A DNA stretch of 64,000 nucleotides from a virus (IMGVR_UViG_3300031673_000026:1-64000); one strand, 5' to 3'. Shown: positions 9,366-16,969, numbered from the stretch's first letter. The notes: generated by a model not told the origin, from the sequence alone. Numbers and translations: made by a program.

Positions 9366-9571
9366 TAAATCTCCTCCTTCCTGCACTCGTACCGGGAGCA
9401 TGCGACCTGGTACAGCATCTTATCGCCATTAAACGGGACGGCTACACGCGAATAAATATTCAGGGCGCTCTCGGATACCGTAAAGCCTCTGAGCCCCGGC
9501 GGATTTTTCCGGCATAAAAATGCAACCTGGAATCTGCAATCCTTACAGGTCTCGTTTATCCATCTTTTCAT
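9365..9571 (-). CDS. Small Cys-containing protein
   Basis: A 68-residue basic protein with Cys at 'ETCKDC', 'FLCRKN' and 'VACSRYECRKEE', a plausible four-Cys metal site. The ATG at 9571 overlaps the stop of the upstream gene (ATGA). A GTG at 9583 is possible but has a poor ribosome binding site. Confidence 0.55.
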   Translation of the reverse strand: MKRWINETCKDCRFQVAFLCRKNPPGLRGFTVSESALNIYSRVAVPFNGDKMLYQVACSRYECRKEEI

Positions 9572-9762
9572 GGTCTCTCCCACTTTTCTTCTTTCTGTGC
9601 ATCCGCTAGGTGGGATGCCATAACACCTACCGCAAACCCAAGAATAATTCCCCCGAGTATAAGATATGATAGGTTTTCAAGTATCAGGCCGCACGCGCCG
9701 CATAGCGCCCCGCAAAAGCCAACCAACAGCCAAATCGCTACCGCTATCGCTCTGGATTTCAT
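9568..9762 (-). CDS. Small membrane protein, two transmembrane helices
   Basis: A 64-residue protein with two hydrophobic segments (about 5-26 and 31-52), the first Cys- and Gly-rich ('GFCGALCGACGL'). The start at 9762 is coupled to the TGA of the gene before. The C-terminal tail is charged. Function unknown. Confidence 0.6.
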   Translation of the reverse strand: MKSRAIAVAIWLLVGFCGALCGACGLILENLSYLILGGIILGFAVGVMASHLADAQKEEKWERP

Positions 9763-10079
9763 TCTACACCCCGCAGCGCAGCCCACAGCCGCCCAAAGTA
9801 TCCCCGCTTTTCTTCCTGGACCTCTTCTTCACCAAGGCGACCGATCATAAAGTGGTTAGGCCACTTATCTATCAGGCATGCTTCCGCTATGGCCTTTGAT
9901 TTGTCGATAAGCAATTGAACGGCGGCATGGTCAAATTTAGTAGAATCCGTATGCCATCCTTTCTGAACGCTGGAGACTTCGGGCATTAAGGCTATCATAA
10001 TGCTAAGTGTTTCCGCTACAATCGCATCCGGGATAAAATTATACTCCAGAGCTTCCTGTACCCTTTCTTTTAATGTCAT
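9759..10079 (-). CDS. Protein of unknown function
   Basis: A 106-residue, probably all-helical protein ('MTLKERVQEALEYN' start). It overlaps the gene before by 4 bases (ATGA at 10079-10076) and the gene after by 4. No motif recognised. Confidence 0.55.
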   Translation of the reverse strand: MTLKERVQEALEYNFIPDAIVAETLSIMIALMPEVSSVQKGWHTDSTKFDHAAVQLLIDKSKAIAEACLIDKWPNHFMIGRLGEEEVQEEKRGYFGRLWAALRGVE

Positions 10080-10321
10080 TTCGATTCACCTTCTCCTTCC
10101 TCTTTGTTCGTCCATGCGATAAAGTCTTCCCGGTCCTTCTCCAGGAACCCACGGTGTTGGTTCCCTACTATCAATTCGTAAGTCGGGCCGTTCACGGAAA
10201 AAAAATACCGCATGCTATCATCGGCCTGCTCAAGATGGTATATATGGCGGATGACGTGTATGTGCCCCTTTGCTGCCGCCTTTACTACTGTCCCGTCAAT
10301 AAAAGTATAATCTTCGTTCAT
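10076..10321 (-). CDS. Small protein of unknown function
   Basis: An 81-residue protein with several His residues ('KGHIHVIRHIYHLE') and an acidic-basic tail ('NKEEGEGESK'). ATG at 10321 with AGGAGG upstream. Function unknown. Confidence 0.55.
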   Translation of the reverse strand: MNEDYTFIDGTVVKAAAKGHIHVIRHIYHLEQADDSMRYFFSVNGPTYELIVGNQHRGFLEKDREDFIAWTNKEEGEGESK

Positions 10322-10338
10322 ATTTTCCTCCTTTATTT

Positions 10339-10752
10339 TTACACGACCCTATCCAGGGCCGCTTCCATTTCTTTTCTCGTACAATTATAGGGAACCTTTT
10401 CACCGTAGATAACTATCCAGTGCGGTTGATCAAGGCCCTTTTCGCGGACCCTCTCACCGTTCGGGAGAAACCCGCGTTCCCCAAGCCATTTCTCCGCCGC
10501 TTCCAGGTCGTAGAATACGCGGCCGTCCCTACCAGTTACGGCATGGTATCCGCCTTCCGGACGCATCGTAATCCCGGCGGTGTCGATTTTTTTGCCATCC
10601 GGTGTGAGTCCGCGGCGCTCCATCCACCGTTCCGCCCCGCGACGTGTTTTGAATACTTTCGATTGAGTTGCCGTCAGGGCTAAAAAGCTGCCCCTTTCCT
10701 CAATGATGCCCACTACGTAGCTTTCGCCGTTTCCTAACTCATGCTTGGTCAT
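10339..10752 (-). CDS. Repeat protein, paralogue of 10778-11173
   Basis: A 137-residue protein with two internal units of about 35 residues (pattern 'AxxxWxxxRGxxPxGxxI/V' ending each, 'RGLTPDGKKI' and 'RGFLPNGERV'). The C-terminus 'IVIYGEKVPYNCTR' is nearly identical to that of the adjacent gene. The pair arose by tandem duplication. Function unknown; the regular short beta-alpha units suggest a small binding scaffold. Confidence 0.6.
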   Translation of the reverse strand: MTKHELGNGESYVVGIIEERGSFLALTATQSKVFKTRRGAERWMERRGLTPDGKKIDTAGITMRPEGGYHAVTGRDGRVFYDLEAAEKWLGERGFLPNGERVREKGLDQPHWIVIYGEKVPYNCTRKEMEAALDRVV

Positions 10753-10777
10753 TTCAACTCCTCCTTTATTTTAAAGC

Positions 10778-11173
10778 TTACACAGCTTTATTTAAGGCCG
10801 CGTTAAGCTCTTCTCTCGTACAATTATAGGGTATTTTCTCCCCATAGATAACTATAAAGCATGGCTTGTATGTCCCGCTTTTCACTACCCGCCCGTATCC
10901 ATTATCACCAAGCCATGTCTCTGCCTCTTCAGGGTTCAAAAATGAACACCCGAACATATCGGTCGTGGTGGAATAGCCGCCATCTGCCAGCTTCGTAATC
11001 CCGGCGGTACTGATTTTTTTGCCATGAGCAGCGAACCCCCTACTTAGCAGCCAGGCAGTTGCCCCCTTAAGATCATTGAAACGCTTTGATTCGGTCGGTG
11101 ACAGGGCCATGAATTGCCGCCCTATCTTGGTGATACCGACCGTATAGTATCTATCGGGCTTGTTTTCTTTCAT
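10778..11173 (-). CDS. Repeat protein, first gene after a promoter cassette
   Basis: A 131-residue protein with the same two-unit layout and the same C-terminal 'IVIYGEKIPYNCTR' as 10339-10752. The ATG at 11173 follows CGGAGGTAATT, the leader of the promoter at 11213-11241, so it is the promoter-proximal gene. Function unknown. Confidence 0.62.
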   Translation of the reverse strand: MKENKPDRYYTVGITKIGRQFMALSPTESKRFNDLKGATAWLLSRGFAAHGKKISTAGITKLADGGYSTTTDMFGCSFLNPEEAETWLGDNGYGRVVKSGTYKPCFIVIYGEKIPYNCTREELNAALNKAV

Positions 11174-11212
11174 AATTACCTCCGTTTTTTATTTAATTTC
11201 AACTTCGGTATA

Positions 11213-11241
11213 ATAATAGCATCTTTTTTCTATTTTGTCAA
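11213..11241 (-). promoter_or_regulatory. Promoter cassette copy 2 (leftward, with inverted AT tract)
   Basis: Minus-strand TTGACA (11241-11236), 17-base spacer, TATTAT (11218-11213), then the conserved ACCGAAGTTGAAATTAAAT leader. The upstream 20-base AT block (11252-11271) is present at the same distance as in other copies but in reversed orientation. Confidence 0.85.
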
Positions 11242-11269
11242 CTAATTTCTTAAACTTTTTTTATTTTGT

Positions 11270-11449
11270 TCAAGAATCTACCAGCGGTCGCCGCTGCCTT
11301 ATTAATTCATAATCCGCCGCCTCATCGTGGCCAACATTATTATAGTAATCATCTGATACCGCCTCGTAATCTATCGCGTCCGGGTCACCGCCGGAGCGCC
11401 ACACGTCATAAAATACATCGTTTTCGTAATCCCGCCTACTTTTTCTCAT
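11270..11449 (-). CDS. Small acidic protein
   Basis: A 59-residue Asp/Tyr-rich protein ('DYENDVFYDVW', 'SDDYYNNVGHDEAADYE'). ATG at 11449 with GGAG upstream, overlapping the TGA of the previous gene. Such acidic Tyr-rich phage miniproteins can mimic DNA, but nothing here proves it. Confidence 0.5.
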   Translation of the reverse strand: MRKSRRDYENDVFYDVWRSGGDPDAIDYEAVSDDYYNNVGHDEAADYELIRQRRPLVDS

Positions 11450-12036
11450 TGTTTTTCTCCTTCCGGTGCAGCTAAAACGTTCCGCCACACATTTTCGATT
11501 TTCTTATATGTTTCATCGGCTCCCAATAGCACCGATAGTCTTTCCCTAACAATCTTTATCTGTTTAATAAGAATTAGCAGCCCCTGCCACAGCGGTTCGC
11601 TATATTCAAGGTAATGATCTTTTCCGTGGTGAGACGGGACGGAAAACGTGTCCTGGTTGACTCCATGCGGAGGATAGAAGTTCCGCGCCCACTTCTCCTT
11701 AGCCGCTACCTCCGGCGTTTCCCATGAGCATGCCTTCCAGCAACTCCCGGGGCGAGCAAGATAAAATCTATCAGCCGATACTCCAACGATCGGAGTTTGA
11801 TCACTGCTGTGAGACGCCTCGTATTGCTCAACGTGGATGATCGGCACCCAATCCCATACCTCCTGCGCCTTTTGCGCAACCAATAAGTATAGGTCGTTGC
11901 ATTTTTCCATCATTAACTCTTCACCATACACAGTCGCGATGAAATTATTATCATTGCGGTTGAAGAATATGGGGATTACGACACCGCTGTCCGTCGTGTA
12001 ACTTGAACATTGTTGGGGTTTAAGCTTTCTTGTCAT
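11446..12036 (-). CDS. Protein of unknown function
   Basis: A 196-residue soluble protein, the second longest on the leftward arm. Trp-rich middle ('WDWVPIIHVEQYE', 'SCWKACSWETPE', 'EKWARNFYPP'). Start at 12036 has GGAGG upstream. No domain recognised; it is coupled to the small acidic gene that follows. Confidence 0.6.
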   Translation of the reverse strand: MTRKLKPQQCSSYTTDSGVVIPIFFNRNDNNFIATVYGEELMMEKCNDLYLLVAQKAQEVWDWVPIIHVEQYEASHSSDQTPIVGVSADRFYLARPGSCWKACSWETPEVAAKEKWARNFYPPHGVNQDTFSVPSHHGKDHYLEYSEPLWQGLLILIKQIKIVRERLSVLLGADETYKKIENVWRNVLAAPEGEKQ

Positions 12037-12055
12037 TATTTTCCTCCTTGCATTC

Positions 12056-12316
12056 TCATAATCTCATCTCCCGCATCGCTTCTGCGTCGTAATCCGGTGA
12101 ATCCGGGTCCGCTTGATTATACAAGGCCATCCTGCACATCAATCTGTTAAGTTTCGGGTCGTTGATTTCTGCTGCCCGGTCTGCCACTCGACCTAACAGG
12201 ATGCGAAGAACGTTGAGCGGTACACGAAATACTCCACCGAGACCTCCTGCGCCTGCGATTTCTTCAAGTAAGCACGGCACGTGAACCTTCCATTGTAGCT
12301 TTGCTTTTTCAATCAT
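12056..12316 (-). CDS. Small protein of unknown function
   Basis: An 86-residue protein with a Gly-rich turn ('AGAGGLGGVFRVPLN') followed by helical segments and an acidic tail. ATG at 12316 with GGAGG upstream. Function unknown. Confidence 0.5.
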   Translation of the reverse strand: MIEKAKLQWKVHVPCLLEEIAGAGGLGGVFRVPLNVLRILLGRVADRAAEINDPKLNRLMCRMALYNQADPDSPDYDAEAMREMRL

Positions 12317-12326
12317 TATTTTCCTC

Positions 12327-12524
12327 CTACCAATTAACTATCTTTGCTTCTTCCGTGTAGCCCGGGTCGCTATAATCGTGATAGACTACATTGCCATACG
12401 TGTACATGATAACGCAGCTTTCCTTCTTGTCCCGGTGCGCCGCCCTATGCCTGGCGATTCCAAGATAATGAAAATCCTTCTCGCAGGTATTGCACCGGCA
12501 ATCCTTGTCTTTAGTTGCGTTCAT
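12327..12524 (-). CDS. Small C2H2 zinc-finger-like protein
   Basis: A 65-residue protein with 'CNTCEKDFHYLGIARHRAAH' at about residues 12-31: Cys-x2-Cys, hydrophobics, then His-x3-His, which fits the classical C2H2 finger spacing. Bacterial C2H2 proteins (Ros/MucR type) bind DNA, so a regulatory role is possible. Its ATG overlaps the TGA of the methyltransferase-like gene, so both are made together. Confidence 0.55.
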   Translation of the reverse strand: MNATKDKDCRCNTCEKDFHYLGIARHRAAHRDKKESCVIMYTYGNVVYHDYSDPGYTEEAKIVNW

Positions 12525-13114
12525 GATCTACACGTCCACTGCATAGACATAGCCTTAGCCATCCCCGGAAACGTGCGGCTCCTATCCTTCTGGCTTCTCG
12601 CATCAAGTTGATACCATTTCGACCCGTTACTTTTTCCGTTTTTCCTGAAATACCTTTCTCCCTTATCAACAATTCTGGTTGACATCAGCGGCGGGAGTCC
12701 CTTGAGCCACAAGCAAGTTCGCTTACTGTAGCTGTCTCCAAAATCGAAAGGGTTAACTATCTGGTTGTAGTCAGGTAGCTGAGCGTACCTGTGAGGTACG
12801 GGATTCTCTATGCACACCATGGGCACGTGCCGCAAGTTATAGAAAATACGAAAAAACTTAACCGCCTCTTGCATCTTTCCCCACCTACCGGGGTCCTTAT
12901 GGAGATGCTGCACCCCTACATTCGCCAGGTAGGTACATGGCGGATGAGCTATGACCATATTCCAGCCGTCATGTAAAATATCCATCACATCACCCTGGTA
13001 GTGTTTCCCCTGCCCTTCGGACGGCAGCAAGTCGCAGGATGTCACGTCGTGACCAAGGGCACGAAACTCCCTGCCTACCGTGTCGGTGAACTCACACGCG
13101 ATTAGGATTTTCAA
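12521..13114 (-). CDS. C5-cytosine DNA methyltransferase-like protein
   Basis: A 197-residue protein with methyltransferase landmarks: N-terminal 'ILIACEFTDTVG' (SAM-binding motif I), Asp28 ('SCDLL'), Asp42 ('GD'), the catalytic-type 'PPC' at 58-60, and 'ENP' at 103-105. Typical DNA cytosine C5 enzymes are 300 residues or more with a target-recognition domain; this one lacks most of that, like many short phage homologues. It may protect phage DNA from restriction or modify precursors. TTG start at 13114 overlaps the TGA of the preceding gene and has AAGGA upstream. Confidence 0.75.
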   Translation of the reverse strand: MKILIACEFTDTVGREFRALGHDVTSCDLLPSEGQGKHYQGDVMDILHDGWNMVIAHPPCTYLANVGVQHLHKDPGRWGKMQEAVKFFRIFYNLRHVPMVCIENPVPHRYAQLPDYNQIVNPFDFGDSYSKRTCLWLKGLPPLMSTRIVDKGERYFRKNGKSNGSKWYQLDARSQKDRSRTFPGMAKAMSMQWTCRS

Positions 13115-13365
13115 ATTTCCTTACCTTCATTAAAATCAATAAATGCCGACAGTGCTTCCCTGGCACCTACCATTTCCCACCATTCTTTTGCGTCCGCCAG
13201 GCTGGAGAAAGCATGGGGCATATAATGCTGAACTCCACTCCTTATTACCTGGTATATAACCCAACCTTCACCCCACGTCGTAGCATAGCACACCAATATG
13301 TCGCCCATATATCCATTATATGTATGACTGGACGATTGTTTCCATGTAGTTTTTTTAACTTTCAC
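13111..13365 (-). CDS. Small protein of unknown function
   Basis: An 84-residue Trp/Tyr-rich protein. GTG at 13365 is chosen because AGGAGG lies 6 bases upstream; a GTG at 13386 lies before that site. 'SLADAKEWWE' resembles the single unit of the repeat proteins at 10339-11173. Function unknown. Confidence 0.5.
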   Translation of the reverse strand: MKVKKTTWKQSSSHTYNGYMGDILVCYATTWGEGWVIYQVIRSGVQHYMPHAFSSLADAKEWWEMVGAREALSAFIDFNEGKEI

Positions 13366-13375
13366 CTTTGTCCTC

Positions 13376-13747
13376 CTAAATATCACTCTTCGTTACCCGG
13401 ACCGAAAATGTGCAATTGCATGTCGGGGCCGTTACGATCCCCAGCTCTATCAGGTCTGAGAGCGCTTCGCTTATTTCCACACCGGAAATCGCCCCGGGAA
13501 TCTCAGCCTCCGCAAAATAGTCAAAGACAACAACGCCATCGGCTGGAATCGGTGTCGGGAAATGCTCGATTCCAACCGCGTTACCTCTGAGAATGTGGTA
13601 CGTTACGCCACCGGTGGTAACGGAACAATCGCTGTCATCGTCGTGACCGAGAGCTGACAAGATCGCCTGCTGCCTCCTCCCTGCGGGACTACTCTTGGAT
13701 AGTGGCGTGAATACCACCATTAGTATTAATCCGAATTTCTTTTTCAT
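13376..13747 (-). CDS. Protein of unknown function, possible N-terminal membrane signal
   Basis: A 123-residue protein starting 'MKKKFGLILMVVFTP', short but signal-like. The rest is soluble with 'APTCNCTFSVRV' near the end. ATG at 13747 with AGGAGG upstream, 19 bases after the tRNA on the same strand. Function unknown. Confidence 0.5.
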   Translation of the reverse strand: MKKKFGLILMVVFTPLSKSSPAGRRQQAILSALGHDDDSDCSVTTGGVTYHILRGNAVGIEHFPTPIPADGVVVFDYFAEAEIPGAISGVEISEALSDLIELGIVTAPTCNCTFSVRVTKSDI

Positions 13748-13765
13748 ATTACCTCCTTATAAATT

Positions 13766-13838
13766 TGCCGGCGCAGGGAATCGAACCCCGAATCAATCGG
13801 TTATGAGCCGATAGCCTTAGCCGTTAGGCCACACCGGC
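13766..13838 (-). tRNA. tRNA with CAU anticodon (Met elongator or Ile2)
   Basis: A complete cloverleaf: acceptor GCCGGTG/CGCCGGC (one G-U pair), D stem GCCT/AGGC, anticodon stem ATCGG/CCGAT with loop CTCATAA, T arm CGGGG-TTCGATT-CCCTG and discriminator A. CCA is not encoded. The anticodon stem lacks the three G-C pairs of initiator tRNA. CAU could read Met, or AUA if the host modifies C34 to lysidine; the sequence alone does not separate these. Confidence 0.93.
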
Positions 13839-13844
13839 GGTATA

Positions 13845-14198
13845 TTATATCATGATCTCCTGCCTGTCGATTAGACACTCGATCGCAGCCTTTAGTTCCG
13901 CCATTTTGCGCCTGCCCTTAGCGGACACTTTCATTTTTTCGATATCGGCATCCACATCGGCAAGGAATTTCCTCCAATCCGGCTGCGACAGTATGTACTT
14001 CCCACTTGCATTGAAGGTTCCAGGACACCCGCTATCAAGCCGCGTCAGGCAGCAATATATCGGCTCTTCCCTGTATTCACCGTATCCCACGCCAGGAGTA
14101 TACGAGCCCTTATCGTAACCCTTGTGTAGACACTTGCGATACTTACATAGGCTATCACATTCAGGCGGGAGATTATCGAAATCATTCTTTTTCGGCAT
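13845..14198 (-). CDS. Cys-rich protein of unknown function
   Basis: A 117-residue protein with a Cys cluster in its first half ('ECDSLCKYRKCLH', 'YCC', 'GC') and a helical, Lys-rich C-terminal half. ATG at 14198 with GAGGATATCG upstream. Probably metal-binding; function unknown. Confidence 0.55.
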   Translation of the reverse strand: MPKKNDFDNLPPECDSLCKYRKCLHKGYDKGSYTPGVGYGEYREEPIYCCLTRLDSGCPGTFNASGKYILSQPDWRKFLADVDADIEKMKVSAKGRRKMAELKAAIECLIDRQEIMI

Positions 14199-14370
14199 CG
14201 ATATCCTCCTTCGAGCAATAATCACCTAACCTTACTATCCTCTGGAAAAATGCGTTGATAAGCAGTCCGTATGCTACCATTTCTTGATTAGCGTCCCCGC
14301 TCCTTTCGGCATGGCGGGGCATGGCGCAAACCCCATCTGCCATCTCAGTGGCTATTGTGGTGGTGGTCAT
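14182..14370 (-). CDS. Small protein of unknown function
   Basis: A 62-residue protein between two overlapping neighbours; its ATG at 14370 overlaps the stop of the first leftward gene by 4 bases. 'CAMPRHAERSGD' includes a short Cys/His cluster. Weak coding signals apart from its coupled position. Confidence 0.4.
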   Translation of the reverse strand: MTTTTIATEMADGVCAMPRHAERSGDANQEMVAYGLLINAFFQRIVRLGDYCSKEDIDAEKE

Positions 14371-14579
14371 GATTCCATCAGCTTTATCCCGGAATCCAAC
14401 TCGAATTCTGCCTTTCGATCAAATGCGAAAAGCATCATTTTTCTGGAAATTACTGCAACCGGAAACTGCTGTTCCAGCTCGATAATATACGCTGCCAACT
14501 CTTGCAATCGCTTGTTCTCTGCCTTGTTCCTTACGTTACCCAGGAGCGTGGCAATTTTCTTAAATCTCGAATCTGTCAT
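14367..14579 (-). CDS. First gene of the leftward operon
   Basis: A 70-residue helical protein ('DSRFKKIATLLGNVRNKAEN'). The ATG at 14579 has TTGGAGGC upstream; longer in-frame starts lie inside the leader and are rejected. It is promoter-proximal to the leftward promoter at 14677-14705. Function unknown. Confidence 0.55.
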   Translation of the reverse strand: MTDSRFKKIATLLGNVRNKAENKRLQELAAYIIELEQQFPVAVISRKMMLFAFDRKAEFELDSGIKLMES

Positions 14580-14593
14580 TTTGCCTCCAACAA

Positions 14594-14656
14594 AACGGCC
14601 GGTCAAGGCGGAAAAACCAAGGGAGGAGATCCCAAAAAACCGGCTCTCCCGGCCGC
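14594..14656 (-). promoter_or_regulatory. Structured leader of the leftward operon, possible attenuator
   Basis: The ~95-base leader holds a CCGG-GAGAG-CCGG hairpin directly followed by six T (14652-14634), plus a competing longer-range pairing of CCGGCCG with CGGCCGG (14655-14649 with 14602-14596) that would use the same bases. A GGGA/TCCC mini-hairpin lies between. The layout resembles a terminator with an alternative anti-terminator; inference only. Confidence 0.4.
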
Positions 14657-14676
14657 TAAGTAATTTGAACGTATAC

Positions 14677-14705
14677 AATATAGTATAAATTTGTTTAAAT
14701 GTCAA
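14677..14705 (-). promoter_or_regulatory. Main leftward promoter
   Basis: Minus-strand TTGACA (14705-14700), 17-base spacer and TATATT (14682-14677). Directly upstream is a T-rich run like those before the other strong promoters. It faces away from the rightward promoter at 14898. Confidence 0.8.
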
Positions 14706-14897
14706 CAAAAAAATAAAAAAAGATTCCAGGGGGCCGATTGGGGCAAGTGGGTAAAAAAGGAAGGCGGGGCCCGTTAGGACCCCATGGAGTTGAAATCATA
14801 TAAATTTGGAGGATTTGTATGATGCTTATATTATACATCCATTTTCGGGCTTTTTCAACCGGGGCGGAAACTTTTTTTATTTTGTTTGAAAGAATAG
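14706..14897. other. Divergent intergenic control region
   Basis: Between the two diverging promoters. It contains a GGGGCCCGTTAGGACCCC hairpin (about 14766-14783), no recognised operator repeat and no repressor gene nearby. A 43-codon frame (14819-14950) with a GGAGG site reads across the rightward promoter; it is mostly the translated promoter cassette and is not called as a gene. The last 30 bases are the T-rich block of the cassette. Confidence 0.5.
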
Positions 14898-14926
14898 TTG
14901 ACAAAATAGAAAAGTTATGCTATTAT
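14898..14926 (+). promoter_or_regulatory. Promoter cassette copy 3 (rightward)
   Basis: TTGACA (14898-14903), 17-base spacer, TATTAT (14921-14926), then the conserved leader to CGGAGG and the ATG at 14964. The T-rich block begins 30 bases before the -35 (14868). Nearly identical to the copy at 21187 over more than 70 bases. Confidence 0.88.
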
Positions 14927-14963
14927 TATACCGAAGTTGAAATTAAATAAAACGGAGGTAATT

Positions 14964-15719
14964 ATGAATAAAGAAACGTTGACAGTAAGGACGATGGATG
15001 GGCAAGAGGCGACCGTTCTTTTCGACGAATACAGGGACAGGGTCTTGCAAAAGAGGGGGCTCAAATGGTACGTGGAATTCAAGTACGATGAGGCCATCAA
15101 GCTGTTCACCGGGATTTCCGAAGCCTTTAAGGGAAAAGAAACCGCTGTCTTAATAGTAGAGCAAGATAAGGCTGCCCGGCTTGTCCGCGCCGAAAGGGAA
15201 AGGAAGGAAAGGGTCGTTGCCGAACTGGTTGAGGCCGGGCGGGTAGTTGGGTTTCACTATGAAATTGGCTGCGACTGCGGTGACAAGATTTACTTTGTCT
15301 ATCACGATGAAGAGGATGTCAGCTTTGACATTCTCTCTAAACGGTACAGAAGGGATGAGGGTTTAGCCGCTATGGTCGCCGACAAGTTACGCGCTGGCTG
15401 CGGAATCGAAATGAATATCAACCCCGACCTGGGGAGCTACGGCGGATGGAAACTTACCGAAGCGCAGACCGCCTTGCTCATGGAAGCGGCCACCGAAGGC
15501 TTACAGGAAGAAGCTGAAATAAAAGAAAAAGAAAAGACCGAAGGAGAAGCGGCCACCGCCGCTATCTACCAGAAAGCCCAGGACACTGGTAAGCCGCAAG
15601 TATTGTCAATGTACTCCGAAGATTGCAATCGCCCTGACTATGCCTGCGACGTTGACAATATCGTTACTTACGCGATGCCGGATGGAAGCACATTCACGGA
15701 AAGAATTCACTGCCATTGA
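14964..15719 (+). CDS. First gene of the rightward operon, unknown function
   Basis: A 251-residue protein with long charged helices (about 55-90 and 165-195). The middle ('CGDKIYFVYHDEEDVSF' ... 'LAAMVADKLRAGCG') matches the protein at 15927-16358 ('RNFFFQYHDKDYAEI' ... 'LAAMIMDAVSGTG'), so the two share a domain. The ATG follows CGGAGGTAATT. Function unknown. Confidence 0.65.
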   Translation: MNKETLTVRTMDGQEATVLFDEYRDRVLQKRGLKWYVEFKYDEAIKLFTGISEAFKGKETAVLIVEQDKAARLVRAERERKERVVAELVEAGRVVGFHYEIGCDCGDKIYFVYHDEEDVSFDILSKRYRRDEGLAAMVADKLRAGCGIEMNINPDLGSYGGWKLTEAQTALLMEAATEGLQEEAEIKEKEKTEGEAATAAIYQKAQDTGKPQVLSMYSEDCNRPDYACDVDNIVTYAMPDGSTFTERIHCH

Positions 15720-15729
15720 GGAGAAAACA

Positions 15730-15930
15730 ATGAACTTAACAGGACTCAAAGTAAAAACCGACAGTGGGCTTGGCGGAGTTTTTGATTGTGTGATAGTCAA
15801 GGCGGACAGAGATCAATGCGAGCTTAAGGTAACGTCTGGCGGATGGACGAATCTCAAGCTGACGGTAGATGTCAAGGACATTCAGGTGAATCTAAAGTAT
15901 GTCCTGGGTAGAATAGGAGGGGCAAGATGA
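15730..15930 (+). CDS. Small beta-rich protein
   Basis: A 66-residue protein starting at the ATG at 15730 (GAGGAG upstream). 'GVFDCVIVKADRDQCELKV' suggests a small beta barrel. It overlaps the next start by 4 bases. Function unknown. Confidence 0.55.
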   Translation: MNLTGLKVKTDSGLGGVFDCVIVKADRDQCELKVTSGGWTNLKLTVDVKDIQVNLKYVLGRIGGAR

Positions 15931-16358
15931 ACCCGAAAATAGAAGCGAAAATAGAAAAATCCGGTGAGTATACACGGCGAATACACATCTTAATTACCGG
16001 AACGCTTTCCATGTACGATGTTGGCGGTGCATTCAAGGAAATTTCTAGAGTAATATTAATGGCGATTAGGTGCAACGGCGCCATGTCTGACAGCTATACG
16101 TTCAAGGAGATATGGGAGGAAGCAATAGAAGATGAAAACGTTACTTGCCAGGTCTGTGACAGCGGTCAAGACCATAACCTATTCCTTTCATACCAGACCG
16201 TTAGCGGACGAAATTTCTTTTTCCAGTATCACGACAAGGATTATGCGGAAATCAATTGTTACTTCCACCCAGAATCTAAGAATTTAGCTGCGATGATAAT
16301 GGATGCGGTTAGTGGAACTGGATTATATGTCGATATTGAAGATGGAGGTAAAAAATGA
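15927..16358 (+). CDS. Protein sharing a domain with 14964-15719
   Basis: A 143-residue protein with 'CQVCDSGQDHN' in the middle and a C-terminal domain shared with the first gene of the operon. Coupled to both neighbours by ATGA overlaps. Function unknown. Confidence 0.6.
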   Translation: MNPKIEAKIEKSGEYTRRIHILITGTLSMYDVGGAFKEISRVILMAIRCNGAMSDSYTFKEIWEEAIEDENVTCQVCDSGQDHNLFLSYQTVSGRNFFFQYHDKDYAEINCYFHPESKNLAAMIMDAVSGTGLYVDIEDGGKK

Positions 16359-16732
16359 GAAAAACAGTCGAAACGTTAAAAAAGGATTTCGAGGGAAAAT
16401 ACGGGGAACTACCAATAGTCGAAATAATAGAGCTGCTCGACTATTCCCTCTATGAGCAAACATACGAGAACGAAAAAATTAAACAAGCGTTTAATGGAGT
16501 GGCGCTGGCATTATTCTGGCCCCGGATTAAAGCAATAATCGAGGATTCGAGATGGCGGACCTTTGATGAGGAGCCAAAGCCGGGACACATCGCGATAGCC
16601 AATACTGTCGGCTCCGTTTATTCGTTTGTAGTAAAGGAGGAGGTGCGATACAATTGGAGAAGCGAAAAGAAAAGCGGTGCAATGTGGAAGCCGGTCGGGC
16701 CGCTGCCGAAAAATAAGGAAACTAAAATATAA
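16355..16732 (+). CDS. DUF551-like small protein
   Basis: A 125-residue protein. The second half ('WRTFDEEPKPGHIAIA' ... 'MWKPVGPLPKNKE') resembles the short phage DUF551 module, whose usual form is W-x-P near both ends with beta strands between. Similar modules end the proteins at 42448-42768 and 43430-43801. Role unknown. Confidence 0.55.
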   Translation: MRKTVETLKKDFEGKYGELPIVEIIELLDYSLYEQTYENEKIKQAFNGVALALFWPRIKAIIEDSRWRTFDEEPKPGHIAIANTVGSVYSFVVKEEVRYNWRSEKKSGAMWKPVGPLPKNKETKI

Positions 16733-16744
16733 AAGGAGGAAACC

Positions 16745-16969
16745 ATGGGTAAGGCAGTAAGGGTGATCTACAATCACAGCAGGCAGGGAATTATAATTAA
16801 CGGCGAAAGGCACTGGGATGCGCACTGGGATGAGTATACAGTCGGGGACGGCATAAAGGAAATAACAGATTGCAGTGGAGATGGTGGCTCTACATCTGTA
16901 CGTGTCGTTCGCAGCGACGGCACTTATTCGATTGTATACAATGCTGTTGAAGTGTTCTATGAAAAGTAA
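16745..16969 (+). CDS. Small protein, last gene before terminator
   Basis: A 74-residue beta-rich protein with 'HWDAHWDEY' and 'SVRVVRSDGTYSIVYN'. AAAGGAGG precedes the ATG at 16745. It is directly followed by the strong terminator at 16983. Function unknown. Confidence 0.58.
   Translation: MGKAVRVIYNHSRQGIIINGERHWDAHWDEYTVGDGIKEITDCSGDGGSTSVRVVRSDGTYSIVYNAVEVFYEK

Noticed and set aside
14819-14950. A 43-codon frame with GGAGG upstream of the main rightward promoter
   Set aside because: Most of it is the promoter cassette itself read as protein; the same translation appears at other copies, so the conservation is due to the promoter, not a protein.
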